Below are positions 24,495 through 35,400 of a DNA stretch of 64,000 bases, in pieces. The stretch is from assembly GCA_949987705.1 (NCBI GenBank), contig OX465284.1:117719052-117783051 (forward strand). Direction: 5' to 3'. The notes beneath the pieces are model-generated. The model did no database searches. It saw only the letters and a list, made by a program, of their open reading frames with translations, and was not told where the DNA came from. The number at the start of each line of letters is the position of its first letter. Within the stretch, counting starts at the first letter, position 1. This stretch comes from Thereva unica. Lineage: Eukaryota > Arthropoda > Insecta > Diptera > Therevidae. The position numbers were made by a program, and so were the translations under genes.

Positions 24495-25090
24495 TTAGCC
24501 TTGCCACCTTGGTGTAATCTGCCATATAGAAGGGTTTGGAGGTTTTGGGTTTGAGTCCACATTGCCATTCAGTAGCCGATGAACGAATATAACGTCAGCA
24601 ACATCACGACGCTTATGTAGGAGTAATTTTAGCCTGTTTTCATAAGGTGGAAGGATAAGTGGGTCGTCCCAAGGGAGATGACTGAGTACGAAACGGACAA
24701 ACTTCCTTTGAACCGATTCGACTCTTCCAACTTGGGAGGAGTATTGAGGAGACCATACCTGGGAGGCGTATTCGAGTAAAGGCCTCACTAAGGACATATG
24801 CAAATGCTTAGTGATGAGGGGGTTGTTGAATTCCTTGGACCACCTTTTTATAAATCCCAGGACTGAACTCTTGGAGGAAATATAATTAATGTGGGTGGAA
24901 AAACCCATCTTACTTTCAAACCTGACCCCCAGACCCCAAGATCGATCACAGAGTTAACGCTGGAGACCATGTTGTTAAGGAGAGTATAGTCACAAGTTAG
25001 TGGACCACGTTTCCTGCAAAAAGTCATGACTTCACCCTTACTAATATTGAGTATCAGTTGTTGACTAGTGAGGCTGTTTTGTCCCAGAGT
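24495..25090 (-). pseudogene. LINE relic, C-terminal third of a Jockey/CR1-like reverse transcriptase ORF
   Basis: From 24908 to 24495 the minus strand keeps an open frame of 137 codons with IKRWSKEFNNPLITKHLHMS, VRPLLEYASQVWSPQYSSQV, RVESVQRKFVRFVL and the ELRRDxxDVxFVxxLLNG-like stretch KRRDVADVIFVHRLLNG. Further upstream, across frame changes, is QLILNISKGEVMTFCRKRG followed by VNSVIDLGV, the usual position after the thumb. The stop is at 24495. The catalytic region is missing. Confidence 0.8.
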
Positions 25091-28000
25091 CGACCGAGGA
25101 AGCCGTCTCAGTGCGATGCCAGGGAAGTCAGCCTTCTGTCAAAGTAGTATTGGCTGAGGAGCTGTTTATTCCTCCTATCAATTACCATAGTCCCTGCACA
25201 GAGGGACATACATTTTCTACATTACTGCAAAGCTGACACAGTCAATTTCAGCCCAATACAAAGTGAAATTCCCCGTTTCAATCAGAAAACCTTCACTTCT
25301 GGCATTTAACGATGTCAAAGAAGCCATGTTTGATTATTACTTGTCACTAAAATCAGAAATGTCAAAAGAAAGCGATTTTTCTTAAGTTGACGGCTATTGG
25401 CGCATTCGTTGAATTTGGCTTGATTTCCACTTGAAGTTTGGTCATAAAAATTATCAAAACGAGTGGAAGTACCCCGAGACTCCTCCAAAAAATTCCAAAA
25501 GTCCACCGCCACTCAAAAGTCTTTCGCAATTTGTCGTGCATTTGAGTGCTAATGCCTACTGATAGCAAGAGATAAATCCGAGGCACGTATAATGACCGTA
25601 TCATGCTGCTTGTTTGTGCGGTCCCAGGCTGCGACTCCAGGTCCAATGCAGATTACACCATCAGCCGCAGCATCGCCCATCTGCAGGCCGAGATCCCATG
25701 AAATACGAAAAGAAGACGGCCTTGCGAAAAGGCCAGAGTCATCGATTTAACGATTTCGTCAAAAGTCAACTAGAAGCGAACCGCGGCGATGAGCAAAGTA
25801 AACAGTGGTCCTTACGAACTCCAACTGATCTGGCGAGTGGATGTCAGTGTGCTCGCAAATCATTTGCGGCCAAATTCGGGGGCGAGCGGTGGCTTCTTCG
25901 GTCTTTGGAATCGCAGCCAATTGACCTCAAATCGAAGCGAATCCGAAGAGGTGTGATTTATGTTCAACAGCACCTGATCTGCGCTGCAATTTTCTAGGTT
26001 CAATTGGCGGCGAGTGATTAATCAAAGTTGAGGATGGCAGTGCATGGTTTTCCCTCAATTAAAATCCGGGTCCGGCCAATTGCACAGGAGGCATATAAGG
26101 TGACAGTGAAGCTGGATACGAGTTATCCGTGGAAATCGGGGAATGCACTCTCGCAGACGCAGCAGTCAGCTTTCCCCGTGACGACATATAAGAAAACGAT
26201 TAGAACTGGTCACGAGGATGCTCACGGGTCAAATTTCCATGCAAATAGAGGCGACCTCCGTAAAAGACTTCGATTCAAGTTTAACGCGAAGGCACGATTC
26301 TGTGGTACCTGGTGGTTCCCACCTGGTTAAGGTGTTTTGCTAGCGTTTTTCTTCGTTTGTTTTGTGAAAGTGATAAATACCTGACCTACCAGTTTTGGCA
26401 AGACAAATGTTGCAGCAAGTTCCATGCTAATGTTAATGACGGTCATGAGAAACACCTCCGCCGGCTGCGGAGCTTTCTAGTGACGAAATTTCCAAGTGCA
26501 CATCGACTCGGCGTTATCTCACCAAAAAGGCATTCTTGGGCATCTCCATTGCATGGAATGCGCGTTCGTTTTGAAGGCACGTTGGAGATGGACGGACTTT
26601 TCAGGTGTTCCGCATTGTCGTGTCTAAGCCGTTCTCATGTTTACTCAGGTGCTGCTGAAGATGCGCAGCGGCTGGTCGAAGGCGAAGTGGAATTAATCAA
26701 GGGAAAGTGTTACTGCCTGCCACAAAGTCTCCATTGGTTAGCAAAAGCATTTCAACAATGTGCAATGGTTGTTAATAGTAAATAATCACAGTCACCAGCT
26801 AGTATGACGTTTCATTGAACTAATAAAGTTGGGCTTAGTTGGCTATAACGCACTATCAATGACAAATAAGTAAGACCAAATAGTGATATCGAAAAATACT
26901 GCTGGCCACCCTGAAGACTTCGATCATAGTTGTTACGATTTTATTTTTCCTACAATCAACAGCCGTGAAAAGTCTCAATTTTTATCGAAGTCACTGCTGC
27001 CCAGTTGGAGTTGGACACGCAGTTTTTGGCAGAAAACTAGATTTCAGACTCATATTGGCGGCGAAGCGTCCACAGCAGAACAGCAATATTCACTTCGGCG
27101 TGAATCAGCCGGAATCAGCCACCCAAGTGAAAAACACGTCAAAACGCTCGAATTGCACAACTGAACCGCAAAGGAGACAACTGCGCCGACCGAGCAATAA
27201 GTAAGTTTGGGCGCATTTCTGCTAATGCGGCTTGGAGCGCCTCCCGCGACTTGTACACTCCGCGTCTGCGGCTGGTCCGAAGCTGAACTAGATCCGTTGC
27301 AGCTTAGCCCGTTCTCCGATGAAGCTGTCTCGCATTAGCTTCAGTTGTTGTGGCGGCGGCGCGGACGTTATCCACACAAACTTGATTTGCATAAGTATGC
27401 AGTTTTATCTCCTCGTGGACACATGGAGCCACATCTAAGCAACGCGGAAACTTCGAGCTGAGTGCGGCCCCGATTGTTTATTTATTGCCCAAAAGACTCG
27501 CGATCAGTCTCGCGGCGTCGAGCTAATGATCCCATTCCGAATATCAACGGCCGCGGCCCTAAGGTATCGACTGAATGCTGGACTTAACGATCGGTGAAAG
27601 TACGTAGATCACGCTGCGCTTCAAGAACAGGTGGTATACCATGCAATTTGCCAGATTTTGTAACCGCCGCCGATCTTGATGGCAGATGACACCGTAATCA
27701 CTACAATGTGTTAGATAACAAGCGGATTTTGCTGCTGCGTGTACGTCATGCTGGGATCTTCAAAAATAATTGTTACAAGGCGCGAATTCGAAATCGAGTC
27801 TCGAGCCTCAGGACTTTGTGTAATGGCGGCCTGTTGATTTTTGTGTCTTCAGCAGAAGGGTTACGTAATTCAAACTCCAGCTATGTGTGGCTGCGATGAT
27901 GTACCATCAATGCCGCTGTAGTGCTGAACTTGATTGGAAATTCGTTGGCTTCCATGAGCCGAGATGCTCTGCGATTTGTCTATAAACGGGGCGATAATTG

Positions 28001-29449
28001 TCCTACATCCTGTGCAGCTGCCTTAGTGTGGTCCATTCTCTGGAGTCAGTCCATAGATAACTCGTGGTTAGAGACAAATTGTTTCTAGGAACGCTTAACA
28101 GAGGCAGAATGTGATTATTCGCTCGATAATTGACCAATTAGGATAATTGCATCGCGCTTAGTACATCCATGTCTATCGAGAGTCTCCCGGTGAACAGGTG
28201 TACTATTTAGGAGAGTCATTCACGTGGCCGTCGCGAAGAATTAGCGAAGAACTTCAGGAAGGAAGCTGTCAGGCGTTCGAAATCCTCCTCTTGCAGTGCT
28301 TACGCCGCGCTACACTAATCCGGGATTACTTTTGATAGTCGGAACTTGCTGGAATGAAGATTGCAGAAGTGGAAAATTTCATTAACGAGCTCGCAGCGAG
28401 ATTACCAGAAAGAATGGGCAATATTTCTTCAGATCTGTTGAGGCGTCCAGCGGTGGGAAATGAGATTGATTTCATGGCTTCCATCGGACTCCCCGGGCTG
28501 GAGAAGAGCTCGAATGCCGCGCTCTTTAATTGAATAATTAAAATTTTTGATTAAACATTTACCGCTGGCGAATGCGAAATTTTCTTTTTTGTTCTTCTTT
28601 TTGTAGTTATTTTCTGTAAATACTTTCTGTGGAAAGAAGTAAAGCAACTCGCAGCTCCACTACTCGTGGAATGCTGGCTATTCTTGCACTGTCCATAACA
28701 TAATGATCTGCTGCGGCGTGGTCTGCTCGATAAGAATTTTTGTACTAGTTTCTGGTCGTGAAATTAGTTAAAAAAGTTGTTTCCCAACTCAAGCCAAACT
28801 AGATCATTTCGGGTGGTCGAAATCATTTTGAAATATGTAAACTTTTTCTTTGCAGAACACTATGTATTTATAGATGAATCCAGACTCACTAGGATGTAAT
28901 AAGAGTGTTTTTCTCATAGTAGAAGGCGATACTTACTGCCGGTTCTTGTATGGTGATTCAGGTATGGACTTCAGCTCCAGTGCATTTTCTTGTATTGGCT
29001 GTATGGTGCACTATCGTGGTACAAAACCCATGCCTTCCTTCCCACAAATATGGCTGATTTCTGCTCCATGACGCCATGGAAGCAATTCGGAATTCACAAC
29101 ACTACCGTTATCAAAGGAAGCTGGTAACTTGACTTTGTGTGATGATACGCCACGTCGTCAGTTATGATGCGTTTCATGAAGATGGGCTATATATCTCGGA
29201 ATACCGTATGGTCTGCTTATGACACTCTTTTTGGAAAAATCACCCATCTTCATGCCCAAAACACTCTTCAAAATGTTATTAACGAACATAAAAGGTTATT
29301 CATCTCTTATGCCAATTCTGTAAGACTTAGGAAGATTTTAGGACATCTTGATTTTGTTGATGTATTCATCGTTTGTAGACTTGAAAAGTCGCCTACAACG
29401 GGGAAAGACGAGTTCCACCCGTTGACACTCTGTGAATGCTTTGTATGAT
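25091..29449. other. Gene-free region, possible distal promoter area
   Basis: Open frames of 94-157 codons occur on the + strand between 25614 and 27204, but none has recognisable motifs. A strong donor-like site (ataagtaagt) at about 27198 follows a GC-richer stretch and could end an untranslated exon of the downstream harmonin gene. This is unproven. Confidence 0.35.
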
Positions 29450-30824
29450 TTCCATGGGCGCGTTACTTTGTTATGCTATCGCTGTTAACTTAGCATAGTT
29501 CCTAACATACCATTTGGCAACTCTCATTGTACAACTCTAACAACAAACAAACAAATTAATAATAATAATATGTTCATGCTGCATTGAAATATTACTAAAT
29601 AACACCAAAAATAATACAATACAATAAGACAAATCCTCCAATACAATAAGGCAAACGTGTATCAACTTTTCACCCACGGCAGCATCGACAGGGAGCAAAT
29701 GTGTGCAACACTGCTGGACCTTAACATCCCCCTGAAGATAATAAAATTAACAAAAATGACAATGGAAAATACAAGATGTGCAGTCAGAATACAAGGAGGA
29801 TTGACGGAGTCCTTCCCAGTCAAGCAAGGCTTAAAGCAGGGCGATGGGCTGGCACCATGCTATTTAATCTCTGCCCAGAAGGAGTAATTCGCAAGGTTAA
29901 CATTGATGCGAACGCAACCCTGCTTAACAAATCCAAACAGTTGGCAGGATATGCCGACGATATAAACTGCCTTGCCAGATCACTGTCATATCTTAGAGAA
30001 ACATTTACAGAATTAGAAGATGGAGCAAAACATATAGGGCTGCAAATAAACGCAGAGAAGAGTAAGATTCTAATTCAGCCAAGGGTGGAAAGAAGAAGAA
30101 GAAACCACAATACCACCGGGGGGGATATAACTTTAAACGGGTAAACCAATTTAACTACCTGCGGTCCACAGTCAGCGAAGACAACGATGAAACGATAGAC
30201 GTACAAAGAAGAATAAACGCCGCGAACAGAACATACTTCTCACTACTGCCAGTAATGAAATCCAGAGACATCCACAGACAAACTAAAATAAGAATCTACA
30301 AAACCATCATACGTACAGTAGCTACGTATGGTTGTGAAGCATGGAGTATCTCCCAGGAATCCGCAGACTAGCTGGATATATTTGAGAGGAAGGTTCTCCG
30401 AAGGATATACGGCCCAATCAACGAAGAAGTGCATGGAGAATACGCTACAATCACGAATTGTACGACTTATACAAAGAATGTAACTTTCGACCCATTCCAA
30501 ACTACTACGTTTACGTTGGGCCGGCCATGTCCAAAGAATGGATGAGTCAAGGATACCAAAAAAAGCCCTGTATCTACTACCAGATGGCAAAGACCAGTTG
30601 GCAAACCACGGTTAAGGTGGGAAGATAATATTAAGGCCGATGCAGCAAAACTGCTCAACACAAGAAACTGGAGACAAGCTGCGGAGCAGAGAGACGTCTG
30701 GAGGAAGAAGCTGATGGAGGCCAAGGCTCGAATTGGGCTGTAGAGCCATCGAAGAAGAAGAACACCAAAAATTACAAGGGTTAACGTCAGCCCCTTTTGA
30801 CAGTTTTGAGCTGTGCTACATTTT
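29450..30824 (-). mobile_element. MITE copy C, split by a LINE and cut by a second LINE
   Basis: Read on the minus strand, 29450-29612 matches the right half of MITE copy A: gggcg..gttactttgtta, then gctgttaactta, then ccatttggcaa. The homology resumes at 30773 (cccttttgacag, gagctgtgctacatttt), matching copy A where copy A reads ccattttgacagtatttagctgtgctacatttt. The 1,148 bp in between is a LINE insertion. At 30824 the MITE stops abruptly at a second, oppositely oriented LINE tail. The remaining MITE end was not found. Confidence 0.7.
29601..30772 (+). mobile_element. 5'-truncated LINE (RTE/Rex-like) with (GAA)n tail and 12-bp target duplication
   Basis: The inserted sequence is 29613-30760, flanked by aacaccaaaaat at 29601-29612 and 30761-30772. 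The + strand encodes reverse transcriptase from the palm onward, with frame breaks: FPVKQGLKQGDGLAP, then LFNLCPEGVIRK, AGYADDINCLARSL (catalytic YADD intact), LQINAEKSKI, FNYLRSTVSEDND, YKTIIRTVATYGCEAW, ERKVLRRIYGPI, and the C-terminal RWEDNIKADAAKLLN, NWRQAAEQRDVW, EAKARIGL. The stop is followed by agagcc and a (GAA)n tail. At least one frameshift (about 29865) and several stops make it inactive. Confidence 0.85.
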
Positions 30825-31100
30825 CTTCTTCTTTAAAGGCTCTACAACCGGGATCCAATCCTGGCCTCTCGCAACAAATGTGTCTTGCAAAAGTCGCTGT
30901 CGCTGGAAAAACGGTACAACTCCACACCTCAAAACACTAGAGCTTGGCCCGCTTTGGATTCACATTCCGCCACATCCCCGCTCCAATCCAAAGCAACTCC
31001 AGAAGTGCACTATAATGCGGTCAGCCATCAGCGGAATAGGGGGAATGACGTATAGCATAACATGCACGTGCCGCAACTATTTCGGACTGATGGAAGTGCG
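30825..31100 (-). mobile_element. Second LINE 3' end, minus strand, sharing the GAA-tailed terminus
   Basis: The reverse complement ends with tgcgagaggccagga, atcccggt, gtagagcc and gaagaagaa, nearly the same as the LINE tail at 60326-60500 on the + strand. Coding resemblance further upstream is poor. The right limit is a guess, as no target duplication was found. Confidence 0.5.
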
Positions 31101-32394
31101 ATCATAACCTCCTAGCGGTGGCCACTGGTAACTATCCTATGACAGAGGAGAGGCCAATATGATCGGGCTAGTCCCTTACAAGTAAGGTTGGCGACCCGGA
31201 AAAAAAGATTATTGCGGGACGTACAACATTTGTTTCGTTCAATGTAGGAGTGGTATGCTTCCGTACTTTAGATACTTGAGGTTGGTTTGATTTGGAGTCG
31301 GATTTTCCAAATTATAATTTCCGCGTATACGTTTTGCAGTGTTTGTATTCTACGTTACACCATCCATATAAGTAAGCGATTCGTATCAGATGCAAAAAGT
31401 AAATTTGAACAGGTCGTCGCGATAAATTAGTACTTTTCCTACATGAGCCTAAGCTATCTTCTGATTTATGGAATGGGCCATATTTCTCCCCCACTCTGAC
31501 GAGTTCAGTCCGTCTAGGAACCTTTATCATGAGCACCTGCACCAAAAAATCAATTACCAACAACTGGGTGAGATAGTAGCATCGACCACTTTGCAGCGGC
31601 AGGAAAAGCGATGTTCAGTTGCCCATTAGCGGTCGTTGTTTTGTCATAATTCAAAAAATAATAACAGTTTACGCTTTCTAATGACACATTAATGCAGCTT
31701 CCGTACACCGGAGTGAGTAAGCATTCATGGAAACCTGTTCGCTGGAGTATTGGCCGTCCATCAAAGGATCGAGCATCCGAGCTGCGACTGCAGCGATATT
31801 TCCTCGTCATGTCTGCCGCTTCCTCTTGAGACATGGCTTGACGTCAAAACGGTCACAAATCACTAGATGCGCGCGCAGAAAGCAAAACTGGATAAAAAGC
31901 GCCGTGGATGTGTTTTTTAAAGAAGGAGTGGCCATTAATTAACATCGAGAAAATTCCCAGGGAGCTCCGCCGGGCGACAAATTTGTTACACGCCGTTCGA
32001 TCAAAATGAATGACTGGGGTGGACTTACTTGCGCAGTGCAGCATCACTCCACAGTTTAATCCCCACGAAGATAAACAATGCTCAGCGCTGCTCCGAAGCA
32101 GCCAGTAATTAACGCACTTTTACTTGTTGTCTTCGGTTGTTGTGTGCCAGGTGACAACAAAGGTGGTTGCAGTGCCGCGAACGCGAACTTCCAAAGCAAT
32201 CCTCGAGACTGCCAACCGCGGAACGTACCGTGGGGTGCACCAGGTTCCCCAGTTGCGTCAGTCTGAACTGCCATTCCGCGTGCTCAGATTTTCCTGTGAT
32301 ATGAATGATTTTGTAACTCTAGACTATGAAAATATTATTGTCTGTTGTCGTTGTGGTCGTTACTCTTAATTTATTCGCGGCTTTTCTGTTTCAG
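31101..32394. other. Region upstream of the harmonin gene
   Basis: The 5' untranslated exon and promoter of harmonin could be here or further left: the coding start is preceded only 15 bases upstream by an acceptor (tttctgtttcag, ending at 32394). A GT donor candidate (gtgccag|gtgaca) lies at about 32149. A 62-codon + strand frame at 32078-32266 has a hydrophobic N-terminus but no other support. Confidence 0.35.
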
Positions 32395-32409
32395 ACTAAT
32401 TAAGGCAGA

Positions 32410-35400
32410 ATGACGGACTGCAGCAGCATCCAAGGCTCCACAAGCTCATCTAGTGATGTTATCTCATCGCGGAGCGGGGTGGCGACTCCCAGGATAAGAG
32501 TCATCCGAATGGTCCGGCCCAATTCCAGGAGAGTTCTTTTGGGGCCCGACAATAATGTGGCATTTGGGTTTGCCATTCGCGGCGGGAAGGAGTTTGGCAC
32601 CGGATTTTTCGTGTCGAGAGTAGAGAAGGGCAGTGAAGCTGATATAAAAGGACTAAGGGTGAGTTGCTGCAAGTTACAGAATGCATTGGATCTTTTTGTT
32701 GGTTTCATCTTTTTAGGTTGGGGATCAAATTATACGAGTGAATGGATACCACGTGGATGATGCTGTACACAAGGAGCTGACGCAGTTCATTTCCAGCCAA
32801 GACAGACTAACAATCAAAGTGAGAGGTGAGTTTTAGCTAGTAGTCATATGCAATAGCGCCAGAAAGTCGACAGTGAACTTTGTGAAATATTTTACCGTTA
32901 AACTCTTGTATCTCTTCGTACCTAACTCGTACGTGCTTTAGTTAGCGCCATAGCCTAAATTTCGTTGCTCCTCATTATTCAATTCTTTATTTATAAAGGT
33001 GCACACCTCGCTTCCTTTTATTTTACCTCCTTCAGGAGCGATTTGAAAAGGTTAGTTAAAGAACTTAAGAACGCTCGTGCACTTATTCAGTTAATCCTAA
33101 AAACTCACATCAAATCAAAAAATGTCCTCTGAATTCGTATATTGGAGAGCACTACTCATACATCAAGAGTAATTAACGAGCACGAACTTGAAACCCATTA
33201 ATGGGTGCTACTTTTCATGCACGTCGTTACCACTGGAAGACCCGTGGCGATTTTCGGTGAAAAACCAAACAAGGCGTTAGCCGCGCTAACCTTTACGCAA
33301 TCTGCGGTTTTTGTTTTGGTGTGAACAAAAACCACGGCAAACGCAAATTTCTGCGGCAATCAGACCGCGACTCCCAAACAGAATATTTGAGGAATTCGAG
33401 CTGGCCAAGCGACCGGCCACCAGGTATCTGGAGTTGCATAACGCCCATTCTGCGCCTTTGTTCTAAGCTAGCATAACTGACATTGACAAGAATTGACGAA
33501 ACTTTTGCTTTTTGCAGGTGTTGGAATGCTGCCAATCAAAGAGTAAGTGAAAACAAATCAGATGAACGTAATTAGGAACTGATTGTGTCATTTCAGGAAA
33601 ACCGTTGATCCGTTAACCTGGCATATTGTTCCGCGGCACGCTCTGACAACCCTCACGAATTTGGACGAATTCGCTTCGAAGGACGTTCGCATAGTTTTGA
33701 AAGTGGCGCCTAAAACGAAGCTGGGCCTAGGCATATGTAAGGGCCCGGAGTGGAAGCCGGGCATCTTTGTGCAGTTCACCAAGGATTTAAGCGTTGCTCG
33801 GGATGCCGGGCTAAGGCCTGGGGATCAGATATTAAGCTGCAACAGCATCGACTTCTCCGACGTTTTGTTCAGCGAAGCCGTGGCGGTGATGAAAAATGCA
33901 CCGACCCTCGAGATGGTCGTGAGAACTGGAGCAGGTTTGGACTTGTTTCCCGGCGAGTCCAGTGGCTATAACAGTTCAGCAAGCAGCATAACGGGCGATC
34001 AAAGTCCTTGCTGGGCTGACCAGAACTCGAAACGCTTAAGTATGGTCAGGGAGGAGCCGAAATTCTGGGCGGAAAGGAACAACCTCGACCGCCGAAAAGA
34101 GCCTTCCCTCATGAATAACGACGTTAGGCGACCCCTTGAAGCTGACGCCAATAGAACCATTATTCAATTATCCGAGACCGGCACTTTGATCAACAACACA
34201 CTGGTCGCCAACTCGAATGCGAACAACATGCATCTTCAGAACGGATTGGAAAATGCCTTCATCCGCCAAAGCACTAATTCATCTTCGGCCAGTGATGATG
34301 TTAAGCCCAATTTCACAACACTTGACCATGTGCAGTCCGCGGACGAGTCGAAAATGAACGGGAAAATCGCGGACATCTGCTTCGTGTCACGCCAGAGCGA
34401 GACCAAGACCGTCATCGTCGAGGTGCACAGAAGTGCAACGGAGGAAAACAAGCCAGGAGCAGCGGCAGCCCCAGCACCTCCACCCAAGCCCCCGATTCTG
34501 CCAACCGCAGACGGCCACGAGCGGAGCCCATCGGTAGCCAGCTCCACCAGTTCTTGCGGCACCACCAGCCTCTGCAGCGCAATAAGTGAGGAGCTTAAAA
34601 AGCGCCAAGAGGTTCGAATTCGACAGCAAGTTTCTAACATTTGTAAATAAAGCTTTTCTCTGCAGCGGCGCGCGATAACCCAGAACCCAAACCAACGTAG
34701 TGGAAGCTCCGTCAATTCGGAACAACTGAGTAGACAACAACCCAAACGAATTGGGAATCCATCTCTCGGTGGAAATGAAGACGAGCGCAGACACAGTGCT
34801 CTTATGGACGAATTCAAGAGGGCGCACAGGCGGATGTTTAAAAATGGATTCCACGAGGGCGAAAACCAGGTGAGCAACTGTAAATTAGAAAATTGTTGGA
34901 TTATGTTAAATTTTATTGTGAAATATTTAGAATATTTATTATGATGATTATTTCATTCGGCTAAGAGCTTAGATAAGCTTCGAGCTTAAAGTTACTGATA
35001 GTAGAGAGGAGAAGTTACGAAGTGGATTTGAAAACGGCAAAATGCAGCCTCTGAATTTAAATATCCTTTAATTTTAAAACAAATTAATAAATTATTTAAT
35101 AAATTGAAAAAAGGCTTGCGATATTAATGCTAACAGTGGTATAAAAATTTAAAGTCCAGTTGAACTGCCAAATGCTTTATTAAAGAGAATGCGCAATATA
35201 AAATATCTTTCAGTAGCAGTTACTACACTTGGGCTAGTAGTTCTCTAACCGAGCTGTTCGGTACATATTTAATAGTTTTACGAATTAAAGTAAACATTAA
35301 CCGCATATCGATGATCTAAATGTGGTAACAACTTCATGCGAATTAAGGTCGGATCGAATTCAATGCCTTCAAAACGAAGAACTGCCTTATTTCCAATAAA

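Noticed and set aside
25614..27204. Series of + strand frames (94-157 codons)
   Set aside because: No family resemblance, and joining them by splicing gives nothing coherent. Kept only as a possible untranslated or promoter region of harmonin.
27530..27620. Ribosomal RNA-like stretch (ggccctaaggta)
   Set aside because: It does not match the conserved 28S core around the R1/R2 target beyond a few bases.
32078..32266. 62-codon frame with a hydrophobic N-terminus, like a small secreted peptide
   Set aside because: The downstream part is low-complexity, there is no conserved cysteine pattern, and the position fits the 5' flank of harmonin.
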